Shown: in pieces, positions 48,010 through 56,418 of the stretch
How positions within the stretch are numbered: the first letter of the stretch is position 1
Layout of the letters: every line of letters begins with the position of its first letter
Virus record (IMG/VR): IMGVR_UViG_3300023179_000013
Span: 1-64,000 of that record
Reading direction: 5' to 3' (one strand)
Source: a virus
Length of the DNA: 64,000 nucleotides
Made by a program: the position numbers and the translations under genes
Notes under the pieces: model-generated
The model's database searches: none
Told to the model about the DNA's origin: nothing
The model's input: the letters and a program-made list of their open reading frames with translations, nothing else

Positions 48010-48527
48010 GAATAGGATTAGTTGGTACAATGTCTGTAGGTAAAACTACATTAGCTAAGGCGCTAGGCGAGACAGAACAATTTAAAGATTATCCTGTACA
48101 AACAGAGCGTAGTAAATATTTGCGTGATTTAGGTATTCCATTGAATACTGATTCTACACTGCGTGGTCAATTTGTATTTTTAGCTGAACGTGCTACTGAA
48201 TTGTTAGTAGATAATATCATTACAGATCGTACAATTTGGGATGTGTGTGCTTTTACATTATCAGCGAAATCAATTGCTGATTGGGAAAAACGTGACTTTG
48301 TAACAGCAGCGATGCATTTGAAAGATTATTATGATTTAGTAATTTATGTTTCACCAGAAGGTGTTAATATAGAAGATAATGGTGTTCGTGAAACTGATGA
48401 AGTATATCGCAAAAAGATTGATCTAGTTATTCAAATGTCATTAATTGAATATAAACCTAAAAAATTAATAACTGTTAAGGGTAGTACGGAGGAACGTATT
48501 GCTACTATTATTTCCAATCTAAACTAA
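48006..48527 (+). CDS. P-loop kinase, NadR/deoxynucleoside-kinase-like
   Basis: A 173-residue protein with Walker A GTMSVGKTT at residues 7-15, then TERSKYLRD, and a DRTIWD motif near residue 74-79. This is the order of AAA_28/NadR-type kinases, which act on nucleosides or ribosyl nicotinamide. It has no leader peptide. It overlaps the previous gene and is followed by a leader-peptide gene. A role in nucleotide or NAD supply during infection is inferred. Confidence 0.75.
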   Translation: MRIGLVGTMSVGKTTLAKALGETEQFKDYPVQTERSKYLRDLGIPLNTDSTLRGQFVFLAERATELLVDNIITDRTIWDVCAFTLSAKSIADWEKRDFVTAAMHLKDYYDLVIYVSPEGVNIEDNGVRETDEVYRKKIDLVIQMSLIEYKPKKLITVKGSTEERIATIISNLN

Positions 48528-48532
48528 TATTT

Positions 48533-49633
48533 ATGGACATCACACTAAACGAATTGAAAGTAATGAAAGCTAAACAACTCCGCAGAATTATTCGCGAAGC
48601 AATACAAGAAATATTAACTGAAGGCCCGGCAGAAGATAAAAAAGCACAAGATACTGAAAAACAGGCAACTCAAGCTCAAATAGCTGCTTTGCAGAAGAAA
48701 AAATCAGAATTAAATACTGCTACTCCATCAGCTGCTGACAAACCAGCTCACGATGCTGAAAAAGTAGCTGTTGACAAAAAAATAGCATCTCTAGGTAAAA
48801 AAATGCAAAAATTAAATAAACCTGGTATTTCTGCTCTCGAATTGGATGAAATGGCTCGTACCCCTAAAGGATTCCGTTTAGCTGATGAAAATATAGATAC
48901 TGCTCAATATGCTAACAAACGCGTTAGTGGAACTTCATTACAAGACATTATCAACTACTTCCGCGAAAACCCAGGTGCTGATAAAAAATCATTACAATCA
49001 CAATTTAATTTTGCTCGCCCACAAATCGCCAATGCTGTAGTAAACGCATTGCTTGATGCTGGTGTGTTAGTTAAATTAGGTGCTGGAGGTGAAGTTGAAG
49101 CTACACCTGAACCAGGTGAAGAAGTAGCACCACAAGCTACTGAACCAGAAGATTTGTTTATGGGTGGTGCTGATAATCCTCTCGCAATGTATTTTGATGA
49201 TAAACCAAATGATGATGGTTCTGAAGACTTTACTGATAGTACTGAACCAGAAGCTGGTGAACTTGAAAAAGCAGAACCTGCTGCCGGCTCAATGTCAGAT
49301 GAAGATTATAATACCTGGATGAAATATGATGATTTATCTCAACGCTTAGCTGCTACTAAATCTAATATCTTAAAATTAAGAAAATCTAGAACAACAGCTG
49401 GTGATATCTCAGATAAACCATCAACTGAATTACAACGTTTACGTGATTTAAAAAAATCACTTGAAGATAGAATTAATGATTTAGTTGCAGGTTCAGATTA
49501 TTTAAAAAATAAAATTGCAAAACAAACTGGCAAACCAGTTGAACCAATTGAAACACCTGAAGAAGAAACAGAAGAACCATTAGATGAATGGACAATTGGA
49601 AAAATGCAATATTACGCTGGTATTAAAAAATAA
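48533..49633 (+). CDS. Leader-helix protein, modular
   Basis: A 366-residue protein. The leader helix (residues 1-34) ends in IREAIQEILTEGPAE, with a site after LTE (residue 31). A Lys/Ala/Gln coiled coil follows (to about residue 100), then a small winged-helix-like section (LQDIINYFRENPGADKKSLQ, NALLDAGVLVKLG), an acidic Pro-rich linker and a second coiled coil. It could be a DNA-binding internal protein. The similarity to a winged helix is tentative. Confidence 0.6.
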   Translation: MDITLNELKVMKAKQLRRIIREAIQEILTEGPAEDKKAQDTEKQATQAQIAALQKKKSELNTATPSAADKPAHDAEKVAVDKKIASLGKKMQKLNKPGISALELDEMARTPKGFRLADENIDTAQYANKRVSGTSLQDIINYFRENPGADKKSLQSQFNFARPQIANAVVNALLDAGVLVKLGAGGEVEATPEPGEEVAPQATEPEDLFMGGADNPLAMYFDDKPNDDGSEDFTDSTEPEAGELEKAEPAAGSMSDEDYNTWMKYDDLSQRLAATKSNILKLRKSRTTAGDISDKPSTELQRLRDLKKSLEDRINDLVAGSDYLKNKIAKQTGKPVEPIETPEEETEEPLDEWTIGKMQYYAGIKK

Positions 49634-49636
49634 TTT

Positions 49637-50032
49637 ATGGTAAAGAAAAAAACAGTTACAAAGGCTGAACTTATCGATTTTATTAATAAAAATAAAAGTA
49701 AAGGTAAAATTGGTCTTTATATTATTGGTGGAATATTAGTATTATTAGGATTATTGTGGGTTACCACTCGTCAACCACAAATGCCTGCTGATATTAAAGC
49801 AACAATCGATTCATTAACTAATGTTAATAAACAATTAATTGAACATCAAAAACAAATTGATAGTACAATTAATGCTTATGAAACAGAAGTTAAGCAAATT
49901 GATTTTCAAGTAGATCACATTAAGGAAAAAACTACTATTGTTCGTGAATATTATCATGAAGCAAGTCAACAAGCAGAACAATATACTCCAACTCAAGTTG
50001 ATTCATTCTTTAAAGCAAGATACAATTACTAA
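49637..50032 (+). CDS. Membrane coiled-coil protein, possible inner spanin
   Basis: A 131-residue protein with a Lys-rich start, one transmembrane helix (about residues 25-45, rich in Ile, Leu and Gly) and a long coiled coil in the periplasm (residues 57-115). This topology fits an inner-membrane spanin. It overlaps the next gene by one base, which encodes a secreted coiled-coil protein, so the two could be an i-spanin/o-spanin pair. That is inference. Confidence 0.6.
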   Translation: MVKKKTVTKAELIDFINKNKSKGKIGLYIIGGILVLLGLLWVTTRQPQMPADIKATIDSLTNVNKQLIEHQKQIDSTINAYETEVKQIDFQVDHIKEKTTIVREYYHEASQQAEQYTPTQVDSFFKARYNY

Positions 50033-50427
50033 TGAAATACCTTTTAATTATATTAGCGTTTTTACCTTTATTTGGTAACGCTCAAACACAAGATACAGTT
50101 CATATTCCTGCACCTGTTGCTAAACTAATTGTTAAAGATTTAGTTAGTGGTGATAGTGCTAAAGCTGAATTAAAATTAGCAAATGAGCATGTTACACTTT
50201 TAGAATCAAAAATAACACTAAAAGACAGTATCATTTCAGGACACGTTCAAAAAGGCATTATATACGAAGAGCGTATCAAAAATGAACAAGCTAAATTTGA
50301 TGCTCAAGGATTATGGGTTAAAGACTTACAAAAACAAAACAAGAAACTTAAAGTTAAACTTGCTTTCCTTAAAATAACTGGAACCGCTATTGTTGGTGGT
50401 TTAACATATTTATATTTTACAAAATAA
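50032..50427 (+). CDS. Secreted coiled-coil protein with C-terminal membrane helix
   Basis: A 131-residue protein with a signal-peptide-like start (MKYLLIILAFLPLFGNAQ, cut probably after GNA), a coiled-coil body and a C-terminal hydrophobic segment (about residues 108-128). It has no lipobox Cys, so if it is part of a spanin pair it would be anchored by the C-terminal helix. It is the last gene of the block before the packaging operon. Confidence 0.6.
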   Translation: MKYLLIILAFLPLFGNAQTQDTVHIPAPVAKLIVKDLVSGDSAKAELKLANEHVTLLESKITLKDSIISGHVQKGIIYEERIKNEQAKFDAQGLWVKDLQKQNKKLKVKLAFLKITGTAIVGGLTYLYFTK

Positions 50428-50451
50428 CCCCTTGCAATCCCATGCACTGAG

Positions 50452-50480
50452 GCCTAACCACAACGGTTGGGCTTCTTTTA
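50452..50480 (+). terminator. Terminator before packaging operon
   Basis: GCCTAACC (50452-50459), ACAAC, GGTTGGGC (50465-50472), then TTCTTTTA. One G-T pair. It separates the possible spanin genes from the terminase promoter. Confidence 0.65.
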
Positions 50481-50496
50481 TATATTTATATATAAC
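50481..50496 (+). promoter_or_regulatory. Possible late promoter core
   Basis: TATATTTATATATAAC, fourteen bases before the ATG at 50511. It shares a TATATTTATATATAA core with 13226-13240. Confidence 0.4.
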
Positions 50497-50510
50497 CAAT
50501 AGTGTTATAT

Positions 50511-52094
50511 ATGGCTAATCAAGCAGACATTAAAGAAATAATTAAGCAGGAGTACATCAAATGTGCTATGGATCCTGTGCATTTCTTTAGAAAATATTGT
50601 TACATTACACACCCAGTAAAAGGTAGAGTATTATTTCATCTATACCCATTTCAGGAAACAACATTAGGTGATTTTAGACAGCATCGTTTCTCCATAGTAA
50701 ATAAATCTCGTCAGTTAGGTATCTCTACTCTTGTAGCAGGATATGCTTTGTGGACAATGTTGTTTCAAAAAGATAAAACAGTATTGTGTATAGCTACTAA
50801 ACAAGAAACAGCTAAAGGAATGGTTGAAAAGGTACAATTTATGTATAATAACTTACCTTCCTGGTTACGTGGTAACCAAAAACCAATTTCAGATAATAAA
50901 TTATCACTAAAATTAGCTAATAACTCTCAAATTGTAGCTACATCCGCTGCCTCAGATGCTGGTCGATCCTACGCCGTATCCTTATTATTAATAGATGAGG
51001 CCGCGTTTATTGAAGGTATTGATCGCATTTACACCAGTATTAAACCTACCATTGCTACGGGTGGAGGAATCATAGCATTATCCTCTCCAAATGGTATTGG
51101 TAACTGGTTTCACAAAATGTATACTGAAGCTCAAATTGGCAAGAATGACTTCTGGCCAATAGAGCTAAAATGGAATTTACATCCTGATAGAGATGAGGCT
51201 TGGGAAGAACGTGAACGTGCAAACATGTCACCACGTGAATTTGCCCAAGAATATGACTGTGACTTCCTTGGTTCTGGAAACTCAGTAATTGAACCTGACA
51301 ATCTATCCTTTTATGAACAAACATTTATCCAAGATCCTGTGGAACGCCGCTTTATGGGTGGTGATTTTTGGATTTGGCAGTATCCTGATTATAGTAAGTC
51401 TTATATTTTATGTGCTGACGTTGCTCGCGGAGATGGCTCGGACTACTCAGCGTTTCATGTTATCGATGTGGAAACATGTGAACAAGTAGCTGAATATAAG
51501 TCGCAAATAGATACTAGAACATATGGTAATATGCTTGTTTCTGTTGCTTCTGAATATAATAATGCTTTACTTGTAGTTGAAAATGCAAACGTAGGATGGG
51601 ATGTAGTAAACACAATTATAGAAAAAGGTTATAGAAACTTATATTATTCACCTCGTGCTTATGGTGAAATGCATGTAGATAAATGGATGGCTAAAATGGA
51701 TAGTGAACAAACAGTTCCTGGATTCACTACATCAGTCAAAACAAGACCACTTGTTATCTCCAAAATGGAGGCGTATATTCGAGATAGAGTATTTACTTTT
51801 AGGTCTAAACGCTTACTTGAAGAATTACGTGTATTCGTTTGGCAAAATGGTAAAGCTCAAGCCCAAAATGGATATAATGACGACTTAGTTATGGCCTTAG
51901 GAATTGGATTATTTACTAGAGACACTGGTGTTAAATTCCATCAACAAGGGTTAGACATGACTAGGATGGCTTTGGGTGGTATATCTAGAACTGGTGGTGG
52001 ACCAGGTGACATGCCTATGTTACCAAGCGGAACACCAAATCCATATATAATGGATACACCCCACGGCCCTGAAGATTTTACATGGATACTATAA
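50511..52094 (+). CDS. 17: Terminase large subunit gp17
   Basis: A 527-residue DNA-packaging motor. The ATPase has a deviant Walker A KSRQLGIST (residues 65-73, with lysine at the start rather than before Ser-Thr) and Walker B LLLIDEAA (158-165). A C-terminal RNase-H-like nuclease follows, with ADVARGDGSDYSAF (Asp303 and neighbours) and NDDLVMALG near the end. It drives DNA into the head and cuts it. Length is slightly under T4 gp17. The in-frame start at 50502 lies in the promoter leader and is not used. The small subunit is not in the window. Confidence 0.9.
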   Translation: MANQADIKEIIKQEYIKCAMDPVHFFRKYCYITHPVKGRVLFHLYPFQETTLGDFRQHRFSIVNKSRQLGISTLVAGYALWTMLFQKDKTVLCIATKQETAKGMVEKVQFMYNNLPSWLRGNQKPISDNKLSLKLANNSQIVATSAASDAGRSYAVSLLLIDEAAFIEGIDRIYTSIKPTIATGGGIIALSSPNGIGNWFHKMYTEAQIGKNDFWPIELKWNLHPDRDEAWEERERANMSPREFAQEYDCDFLGSGNSVIEPDNLSFYEQTFIQDPVERRFMGGDFWIWQYPDYSKSYILCADVARGDGSDYSAFHVIDVETCEQVAEYKSQIDTRTYGNMLVSVASEYNNALLVVENANVGWDVVNTIIEKGYRNLYYSPRAYGEMHVDKWMAKMDSEQTVPGFTTSVKTRPLVISKMEAYIRDRVFTFRSKRLLEELRVFVWQNGKAQAQNGYNDDLVMALGIGLFTRDTGVKFHQQGLDMTRMALGGISRTGGGPGDMPMLPSGTPNPYIMDTPHGPEDFTWIL

Positions 52095-52101
52095 TTGATA
52101 A

Positions 52102-52114
52102 ATATTTATTGACA
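52102..52114 (+). promoter_or_regulatory. Possible late promoter core
   Basis: ATATTTATTGACA, fourteen bases before the portal start at 52128. It matches the first eight bases of the late motif but then diverges. Confidence 0.35.
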
Positions 52115-52127
52115 TAATAAAACACAA

Positions 52128-54017
52128 ATGGCTGAACAAAATACAGGCTTATTTAGTAGATTAAGACGCCTATTCTCCACAGATGTTATCATCAGAAATG
52201 TAGGAGGCAATCAGTTAAAAACGGTAGACGTTGACAGAATTCAAGCTTACGGAAACGTAAAAACAAATGCTTTAATTGATAGATTCACCAAGTTGCACCG
52301 CTATGGCGCTAATATGCCATACAACCCAACAATGAACTACCAAACACTTCGTATTCAGTTATATACTGACTATGAAGCAATGGATACAGAATCAATTGTT
52401 GCCTCTGCTCTTGATATTGTTGCTGATGAATCAACATTAAAGAATGAAGCTCAAGAAGTAGTACAAATCAGAAGTGCTGACGAAAATGTTCAACGCATTT
52501 TATATAATTTATTCTATGATGTTTTAAACATAGAATTTAACTTATGGTTATGGATTCGCAATATGTGTAAATATGGCGACTTTTATTTACACCTTGAAAT
52601 TGCAGAAAAATTTGGTATTTACAGCGTAACACCATTATCAGTTTATGATATGGTTCGTGAAGAAGGTACAGATCCTACTAATCCATCTTATGTGTGTTTT
52701 AAGATTGATCCAATGGTAATTGCCGCTGGTGGTATCAACTCACGTGTTAAAGATAGAGATGGTAAGATTAAATTTGAAAATTATGAAATAGCGCATTTTA
52801 GACTATTAACTGACGCTAACTACTTGCCTTACGGACGTTCTTATATTGAGCCTGCTCGTAAGTCTTATAAGCAATATGTGTTGATGAAAGATGCTATGTT
52901 GTTACATCGCATCACCCGTGCCCCAGAAAAACGTATCTTCTACGTTGATATTGGAAACTTACCTCCGAATGAAGTTGATGGATACATGGAGCGTTTAAAG
53001 CAAAAAATGCAAAAAACTCCATTCATCGACAAAAATACTGGCGAATATAACTTACGTTATAACATGATGAACGTAATGGAGGACTTCTATATTCCACAAC
53101 GTGGCGCTAATAGCAATACTAAAATCGATACCTTAAAAGGTTTAGAGTATAATGCTATTGATGACGTAAACTTCCTCCGCGATGAAATGTTAGCAGCACT
53201 TAAAGTACCTAAAGCTTTCTTCGGATTTGAAAAAGACTTAACAGGTAAGGCTACATTAGCTGCTGAAGATATTCGTTTTGCTCGCACCGTTGAACGCATT
53301 CAACGTATTGTTGTTAGTGAATTGTATAAAATAGCCTTAGTACACTTATACGTTCAAGGATATGATGGTGAATCATTGACTAATTTCGAATTATCATTGA
53401 CTACTCCATCAATCATCTATGAACAGGAAAAAGTAGCATTATGGAAAGAAAAAATAGCATTAGCTAAAGATATCCAAGATACCAAATTATTACCTTCAGA
53501 TTGGATTTATGATAATGTATTCCAATTCAGCGAAGATCAATATGATGAATATCGTGATTTAGTACTTGAAGATATGAAACGTACCTTCCGCTTATCCCAG
53601 CTTGAAAACGAAGGTAACGACCCAGCTAAATCTGGTAAATCTTATGGTACACCACACGATCTTGCTTCATTGTATGGTAAAGGAAGAAATGGTGTTGGTG
53701 ATACAGGTGCTATCCCTCCTGGATATGACGAAAAACGTCCTGTTGGTCGTCCTGAAGAGAAATCTTCTATTGTAGGTACACAAAAAGACCCATTAGGTAA
53801 AGATAGATTAGGTAGTATTGAAAATGGTACATTATATACTGCTAATATTCCTGATGAAGGAAGCAGTACACCAAAAGGTGGTTCACCATTAGCATTAGCT
53901 GAATCTAAAAAGCATAAAGGCTTACTTGAAGGAATGAGTGCCTTCCGTAAAGAATTAGCTATTAAACCTGAACAGGAATCTACACTATTGGACGAAAAAA
54001 ATATCAAGGACGTATAA
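52128..54017 (+). CDS. 20: Portal protein gp20
   Basis: A 629-residue protein with portal signatures. These include the start LFSRLRRLFSTDVIIRNVGG, the DYEAMDTESIVASALDIVADE segment split across two helices, and a C-terminal half with the channel helix before NEGNDPAK. It forms the dodecameric ring through which DNA enters. Length matches the gp20 family (over 500). The last 110 residues, rich in Gly, Pro and Ser, look unfolded and include an RPVGRPEEK stretch. It follows the terminase by 33 bases. Confidence 0.9.
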   Translation: MAEQNTGLFSRLRRLFSTDVIIRNVGGNQLKTVDVDRIQAYGNVKTNALIDRFTKLHRYGANMPYNPTMNYQTLRIQLYTDYEAMDTESIVASALDIVADESTLKNEAQEVVQIRSADENVQRILYNLFYDVLNIEFNLWLWIRNMCKYGDFYLHLEIAEKFGIYSVTPLSVYDMVREEGTDPTNPSYVCFKIDPMVIAAGGINSRVKDRDGKIKFENYEIAHFRLLTDANYLPYGRSYIEPARKSYKQYVLMKDAMLLHRITRAPEKRIFYVDIGNLPPNEVDGYMERLKQKMQKTPFIDKNTGEYNLRYNMMNVMEDFYIPQRGANSNTKIDTLKGLEYNAIDDVNFLRDEMLAALKVPKAFFGFEKDLTGKATLAAEDIRFARTVERIQRIVVSELYKIALVHLYVQGYDGESLTNFELSLTTPSIIYEQEKVALWKEKIALAKDIQDTKLLPSDWIYDNVFQFSEDQYDEYRDLVLEDMKRTFRLSQLENEGNDPAKSGKSYGTPHDLASLYGKGRNGVGDTGAIPPGYDEKRPVGRPEEKSSIVGTQKDPLGKDRLGSIENGTLYTANIPDEGSSTPKGGSPLALAESKKHKGLLEGMSAFRKELAIKPEQESTLLDEKNIKDV

Positions 54018-54024
54018 CAACTAC

Positions 54025-54037
54025 ATATTTATAGGTA
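54025..54037 (+). promoter_or_regulatory. Late promoter motif, exact copy
   Basis: ATATTTATAGGTA, sixteen bases before the ATG at 54054. One of the five exact late motifs. Confidence 0.65.
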
Positions 54038-54053
54038 GTGCATACTATTTTAT

Positions 54054-54908
54054 ATGAAAATTAAACATAGCAAATTCAAAAATACTGGTATATTATTTGA
54101 ACTATTGGTTCGCCAAATCGCGTCAGATACAGTATCCGGTAAGGATTCAGCTGCTATTAATTTAGTAAAGAAATATTTTTCTAAATCTGAATTAACTAAA
54201 GAACATAAGTTATATCAGGCTTTAACTAATACTAAAGCATTAACTGAAAGTAAAGCCGAATCATTAATCACAGCAACACTTGAAATATCTTCACGTTTAA
54301 ATCGTTCTGCGTTACGTAAAGAAAAATATAATTTAATCAAAGATATTCGTGAAGCTTATGATATTGAAGAGTTCTTCAAATCAAAAATCAATAACTATTC
54401 ACAATACGCTGCTGCGTATAATTTAATTGAGGCTCATAACTCACTAGAGTTTGTTGAACCTGCTCAAGTTATTGAAAATAAAGTAACATTATTAGAGCAT
54501 ATTACTCGTAAAGAGGTAAATAAAGCTAATGTTACAGATCGCGTGTTAGAAGAGTATGCTAAAATGGACAAAGGTACTCGTATCTTAGCCTACAAAATGT
54601 TGCTTGAAAAATTCAACGAAAAATATGGTGATATGTCCCCAGCACAAAAATCTGTGTTGAAAGAATATATTAATAATATTTCTAATACTGTTAAATTACG
54701 TGAATTTGTAAATGAAAGCACTACCGCTATTAAAGCACAAATTGCACAATTAAGTAAAACAGTAGTTGATAAAACAACTCAAATTAAATTGACTGAAATA
54801 GTTAATTTATTAAAACCACTTGATAAAAATCAAAGCGTAAAGGATGATAACATCATTGCTTTACTGCAGTTTCACCAATTAATTGACGAATTAAAATCTG
54901 TAAAATAA
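54054..54908 (+). CDS. Conserved T4-like hypothetical protein between portal and head genes
   Basis: A 284-residue helical protein beginning MKIKHSKFKNTGILFELLVR, a start I have seen in proteins located between gp20 and gp21 in marine T4-like phages. It is rich in Leu, Lys and Glu with heptad-like segments. It is probably a head assembly factor, but the function has not been established to my knowledge. It has its own late promoter and leads the head-core genes. Confidence 0.7.
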   Translation: MKIKHSKFKNTGILFELLVRQIASDTVSGKDSAAINLVKKYFSKSELTKEHKLYQALTNTKALTESKAESLITATLEISSRLNRSALRKEKYNLIKDIREAYDIEEFFKSKINNYSQYAAAYNLIEAHNSLEFVEPAQVIENKVTLLEHITRKEVNKANVTDRVLEEYAKMDKGTRILAYKMLLEKFNEKYGDMSPAQKSVLKEYINNISNTVKLREFVNESTTAIKAQIAQLSKTVVDKTTQIKLTEIVNLLKPLDKNQSVKDDNIIALLQFHQLIDELKSVK

Positions 54909-54915
54909 AAATAAA

Positions 54916-55476
54916 ATGGCACAATTAATCAACGAAGCAAAAAGAATGCAATTTTTAGCAGGTCTTATTACTGAATCACAATTAAATGAAGAAAGTATTA
55001 AGTCTTTATTAAAACAAAAAGAAGATGTAGTTAAAATATTATCACCTTTAAAAGGAACTACATTAAACTTAGTAGGGTTAAGTGAAGATAACAAACCAAA
55101 CGGATGCACAGCTACAGCTACTGTATCTAATATAAATAATGAATATTATCCACAAGGGTCTAATAGTGATCCAGATTATTTTCAAATAAGCCCAGAACTT
55201 ACTTTTACTATTTCTAATGAAAAATTAGGTAGTGATCAAGAAGAAAATAATAAATTTAAAAAAACTTTAGAAGATATCAAATCAACACCATGTACTATTT
55301 CTGGTGGTGGAAGTAATAAATTAAAAGTTATTATGGATGCTAATAGTGGTTTTTTAAGTGGCTATGAAATAGGAGCTACTAAAGAAAGTACATTCTTTAA
55401 AAAACTTGAAGAAATACTTAAAGCAGATATACAGTGGCAAAGTAAAGGTGGCGATTTATTAGCACTTGGAGCATAA
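54916..55476 (+). CDS. Leader-peptide protein of the head-core region
   Basis: A 186-residue protein. The first 31 residues hold two possible prohead sites, after INE (MAQLINEAKRMQFLAG) and after ITE (LITESQLNE). A basic helix follows, then a strand-rich domain with two Cys residues (CTATATVS, CTISGG). A nearly identical leader design occurs on the protein after gp21 (58928). It may be an internal head protein. Confidence 0.6.
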   Translation: MAQLINEAKRMQFLAGLITESQLNEESIKSLLKQKEDVVKILSPLKGTTLNLVGLSEDNKPNGCTATATVSNINNEYYPQGSNSDPDYFQISPELTFTISNEKLGSDQEENNKFKKTLEDIKSTPCTISGGGSNKLKVIMDANSGFLSGYEIGATKESTFFKKLEEILKADIQWQSKGGDLLALGA

Positions 55477-55486
55477 TATAAAAATA

Positions 55487-56278
55487 ATGAATTTAAAAGA
55501 ATACATAAAATCATTAGTACGTAAACAATTAGAAGAAGAATCTGCATCTGGAGATGCTGGTGGGTATTTAACACCACGTGCTTTTTCTTCTAAAGGACAA
55601 AAGAAAAATACTGCAACTAAATATGCTGAAAAAGAAGGATGGAAAGTAACCAAAGGAATGCCTAAGCATTCTAAAATGCTTGACTATAAAGAACTATGGA
55701 AAGGTAAAAAATCAGCAATGAACGAACTTTTAAACGAATTAGCTGAAGCTTCGATTCCTGTATCTGAAATAAAAAAAATTATCAAGTTATACGCTGAAAC
55801 TGATGGTATGACGGGGGCACAACTTTTTAATGCTTTAAAAGATTTATTAAGTAAATATAAATCTATAAGCGAGCGTAGTAATTATGATGCCCCTAGTGGT
55901 TATACTGCAGCTAGTGGATATACTGGTCCTAGTTTAGCTACTAAAGGAGGTGGATATTATGCATCTACAAAAGAAAATCAAATGAAAGAATCATTAAACA
56001 ACATTATTGAAAAAGAATTAATTAACGAAGTAACCTATAATAAGTTTAAAACTGAAGTTAAATTCAGAACTAAATCTGAACAACTTCATAAAGCAATTCG
56101 TGAGGTAAAACGTAAATTACAAGAAATTGATCGTATTGTTGAGTATACTTCTCGCATGAAACAAGAATTAAGTGAAGATGGAGGTATTAATTATTGGAAA
56201 GCTACCCAAAAGAATGTAGGTCAAATTTCTGAAATGATCAACCAATTAAATAATAAGATTAAAAACTTAAATCAATAA
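55487..56278 (+). CDS. Head-region coiled-coil protein
   Basis: A 263-residue protein with a leader-like start MNLKEYIKSLVRKQLEEE, a Gly/Ser/Tyr-rich loop section near residues 130-160 (PSGYTAASGYTGPS and relatives), and coiled-coil segments in the last 90 residues. The upstream in-frame ATG at 55466 overlaps the previous stop and is less likely. It overlaps the tiny basic gene. Function unknown; a prohead core or connector role is possible. Confidence 0.6.
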   Translation: MNLKEYIKSLVRKQLEEESASGDAGGYLTPRAFSSKGQKKNTATKYAEKEGWKVTKGMPKHSKMLDYKELWKGKKSAMNELLNELAEASIPVSEIKKIIKLYAETDGMTGAQLFNALKDLLSKYKSISERSNYDAPSGYTAASGYTGPSLATKGGGYYASTKENQMKESLNNIIEKELINEVTYNKFKTEVKFRTKSEQLHKAIREVKRKLQEIDRIVEYTSRMKQELSEDGGINYWKATQKNVGQISEMINQLNNKIKNLNQ

Positions 56279-56406
56279 TGGCAAAAGCAACTGGTAGAGG
56301 TGAGTCACGTAAAGTAACATTCGGTACACGCAAAGGTGGTAAAGCTGCTAAATCACGTGGACCTAAAGATAAAAAAGTATCAAAATATAAAGGCCAAGGC
56401 CGCTAA
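56278..56406 (+). CDS. Small very basic head protein
   Basis: A 42-residue peptide, MAKATGRG at the start and KYKGQGR at the end, with fifteen Lys or Arg residues and no hydrophobic core. It is translationally coupled to the gene before it (TAATG overlap). Tiny basic genes of this type lie in the prohead-core clusters of T4-like phages (compare gp67/gp68 in T4, different in sequence). A DNA-neutralising or core-filling role is inferred. Confidence 0.55.
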   Translation: MAKATGRGESRKVTFGTRKGGKAAKSRGPKDKKVSKYKGQGR

Positions 56407-56418
56407 ATTACAATACAA

